The notes under the pieces are model-generated. The model ran no database searches. It saw nothing but the letters and a program-made list of their open reading frames with translations, and had not been told where the DNA came from. From NCBI GenBank assembly GCA_963573385.1, contig CAUYLG010022035.1, positions 17,501 to 81,500 of the forward strand: DNA of 64,000 nucleotides. The letters run 5' to 3'. The stretch comes from Cacajao melanocephalus. Lineage: Eukaryota; Chordata; Mammalia; Primates; Pitheciidae. Numbering within the stretch: the first letter of the stretch is position 1; each line of letters begins with the position of its first letter. Made by a program: the position numbers and the translations under genes. Positions 63,396 through 64,000 of the stretch are shown in pieces.

Positions 63396-64000
63396 AATTA
63401 ATTTTTTAAAATGTGACTATCATTACAATAGGGCATGAGTGGGGGAAATAAATCCAAGATCACCTATCTGGGAAGCATGCTATCTGCTTTCTCTTTCAAC
63501 ATACACACACACCCCTAGTCTTTCCAGATGATCCTTAACTGGAAAGAGAAATATCAGAAAATTTCCTTGGCTGACATTATACTATACTGATGCAGTCTTA
63601 CATTGATGTGGAAAGGAGAGAAGAATAAGCAGGCAAGAAAAGATTGGATGCCCCGTTGTTTAATGCTCAATTCTTTGAGCTTCAGTTGTTTAAAGCTGAA
63701 TTTTCATTTTGGCCATCTTCAACAGAACAGTCTTGGGCATGGGTAAAATTGAACAGGAATTATTTTTAAAGAAAATTAGTTTTTAGAAAAAGAAGAGAAA
63801 TGAGGAAGATTCCCAATTAGCAGAGGCTGTTCTTTCTCTTTCAGAGAGCATCCACTCCGAATAATTACCTTGTTAGGCAACTAGCAAAGAGTGTTGCAAA
63901 ACAATAATGTGGAAAGTGTCAAGGATCTCTCAACCCTTTGTTGGACAAGCTATGCTATCACCATTGAAAAAATCAAATTCTACTAATGGAACAATTTGAA
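63396..64000. other. Intergenic, no feature seen
   Basis: No exon, promoter or named repeat is supported in the last 600 bases. Confidence 0.4.

Overview
This is nuclear DNA of a simian primate: human or a close relative. It is AT-rich, has large introns, and carries about 25 full or partial Alu elements plus L1, L2, MIR, hAT-type (MER5A) and LTR fragments. The genes are C2H2 zinc-finger genes of the SCAN family, all on the + strand. Gene order and protein content match human chromosome 6p22.1 (extended MHC class I flank): the end of ZSCAN16, all of ZKSCAN8 (ZNF192), the pseudogene locus ZNF192P1, then two more decayed SCAN/zinc-finger loci. I rely on recalled family knowledge for the names. 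Some ZKSCAN8 residues differ from my memory of the human protein, so I do not insist on human.

Layout. 1-4,000: terminal four-finger exon of ZSCAN16, preceded by a rearranged LTR and an Alu. 4,000-10,090: repeat-rich intergenic DNA. 10,090-10,820: a CpG-rich promoter with a consensus splice donor on the minus strand, consistent with the head-to-tail antisense lncRNA ZSCAN16-AS1. 14,330-14,990: CpG island and exon 1 of ZKSCAN8. 14,845-26,698: ZKSCAN8 introns and five coding exons (SCAN, two linkers, KRAB-like, nine fingers), which splice to exactly 578 codons. 26,699-32,350: a long 3' UTR whose distal AATAAA lies in an L2 element. 34,370-42,540: ZNF192P1, with its own CpG promoter, a wrecked SCAN exon and an uninterrupted eight-finger exon. 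47,323-48,590: a badly decayed finger exon. 50,300-54,560: nested L1/Alu/LTR DNA. 54,900-58,290: a fourth SCAN-zinc-finger locus, whose SCAN and finger exons are broken by stops and frameshifts. 58,300-64,000: repeats only.

The functional theme is a tandem-duplicated cluster of DNA-binding transcription factors seen at several stages of life and death: one intact gene, one with the dimerisation domain lost but the fingers open, and two that are plainly dead. I see no bacterial-style operons, CRISPR arrays, tRNA genes or intact viral genes. The most interesting points are the open eight-finger array in a nominal pseudogene, two local inverted duplications inside old repeats, and a tiny poly-A-tailed insertion inside an Alu.
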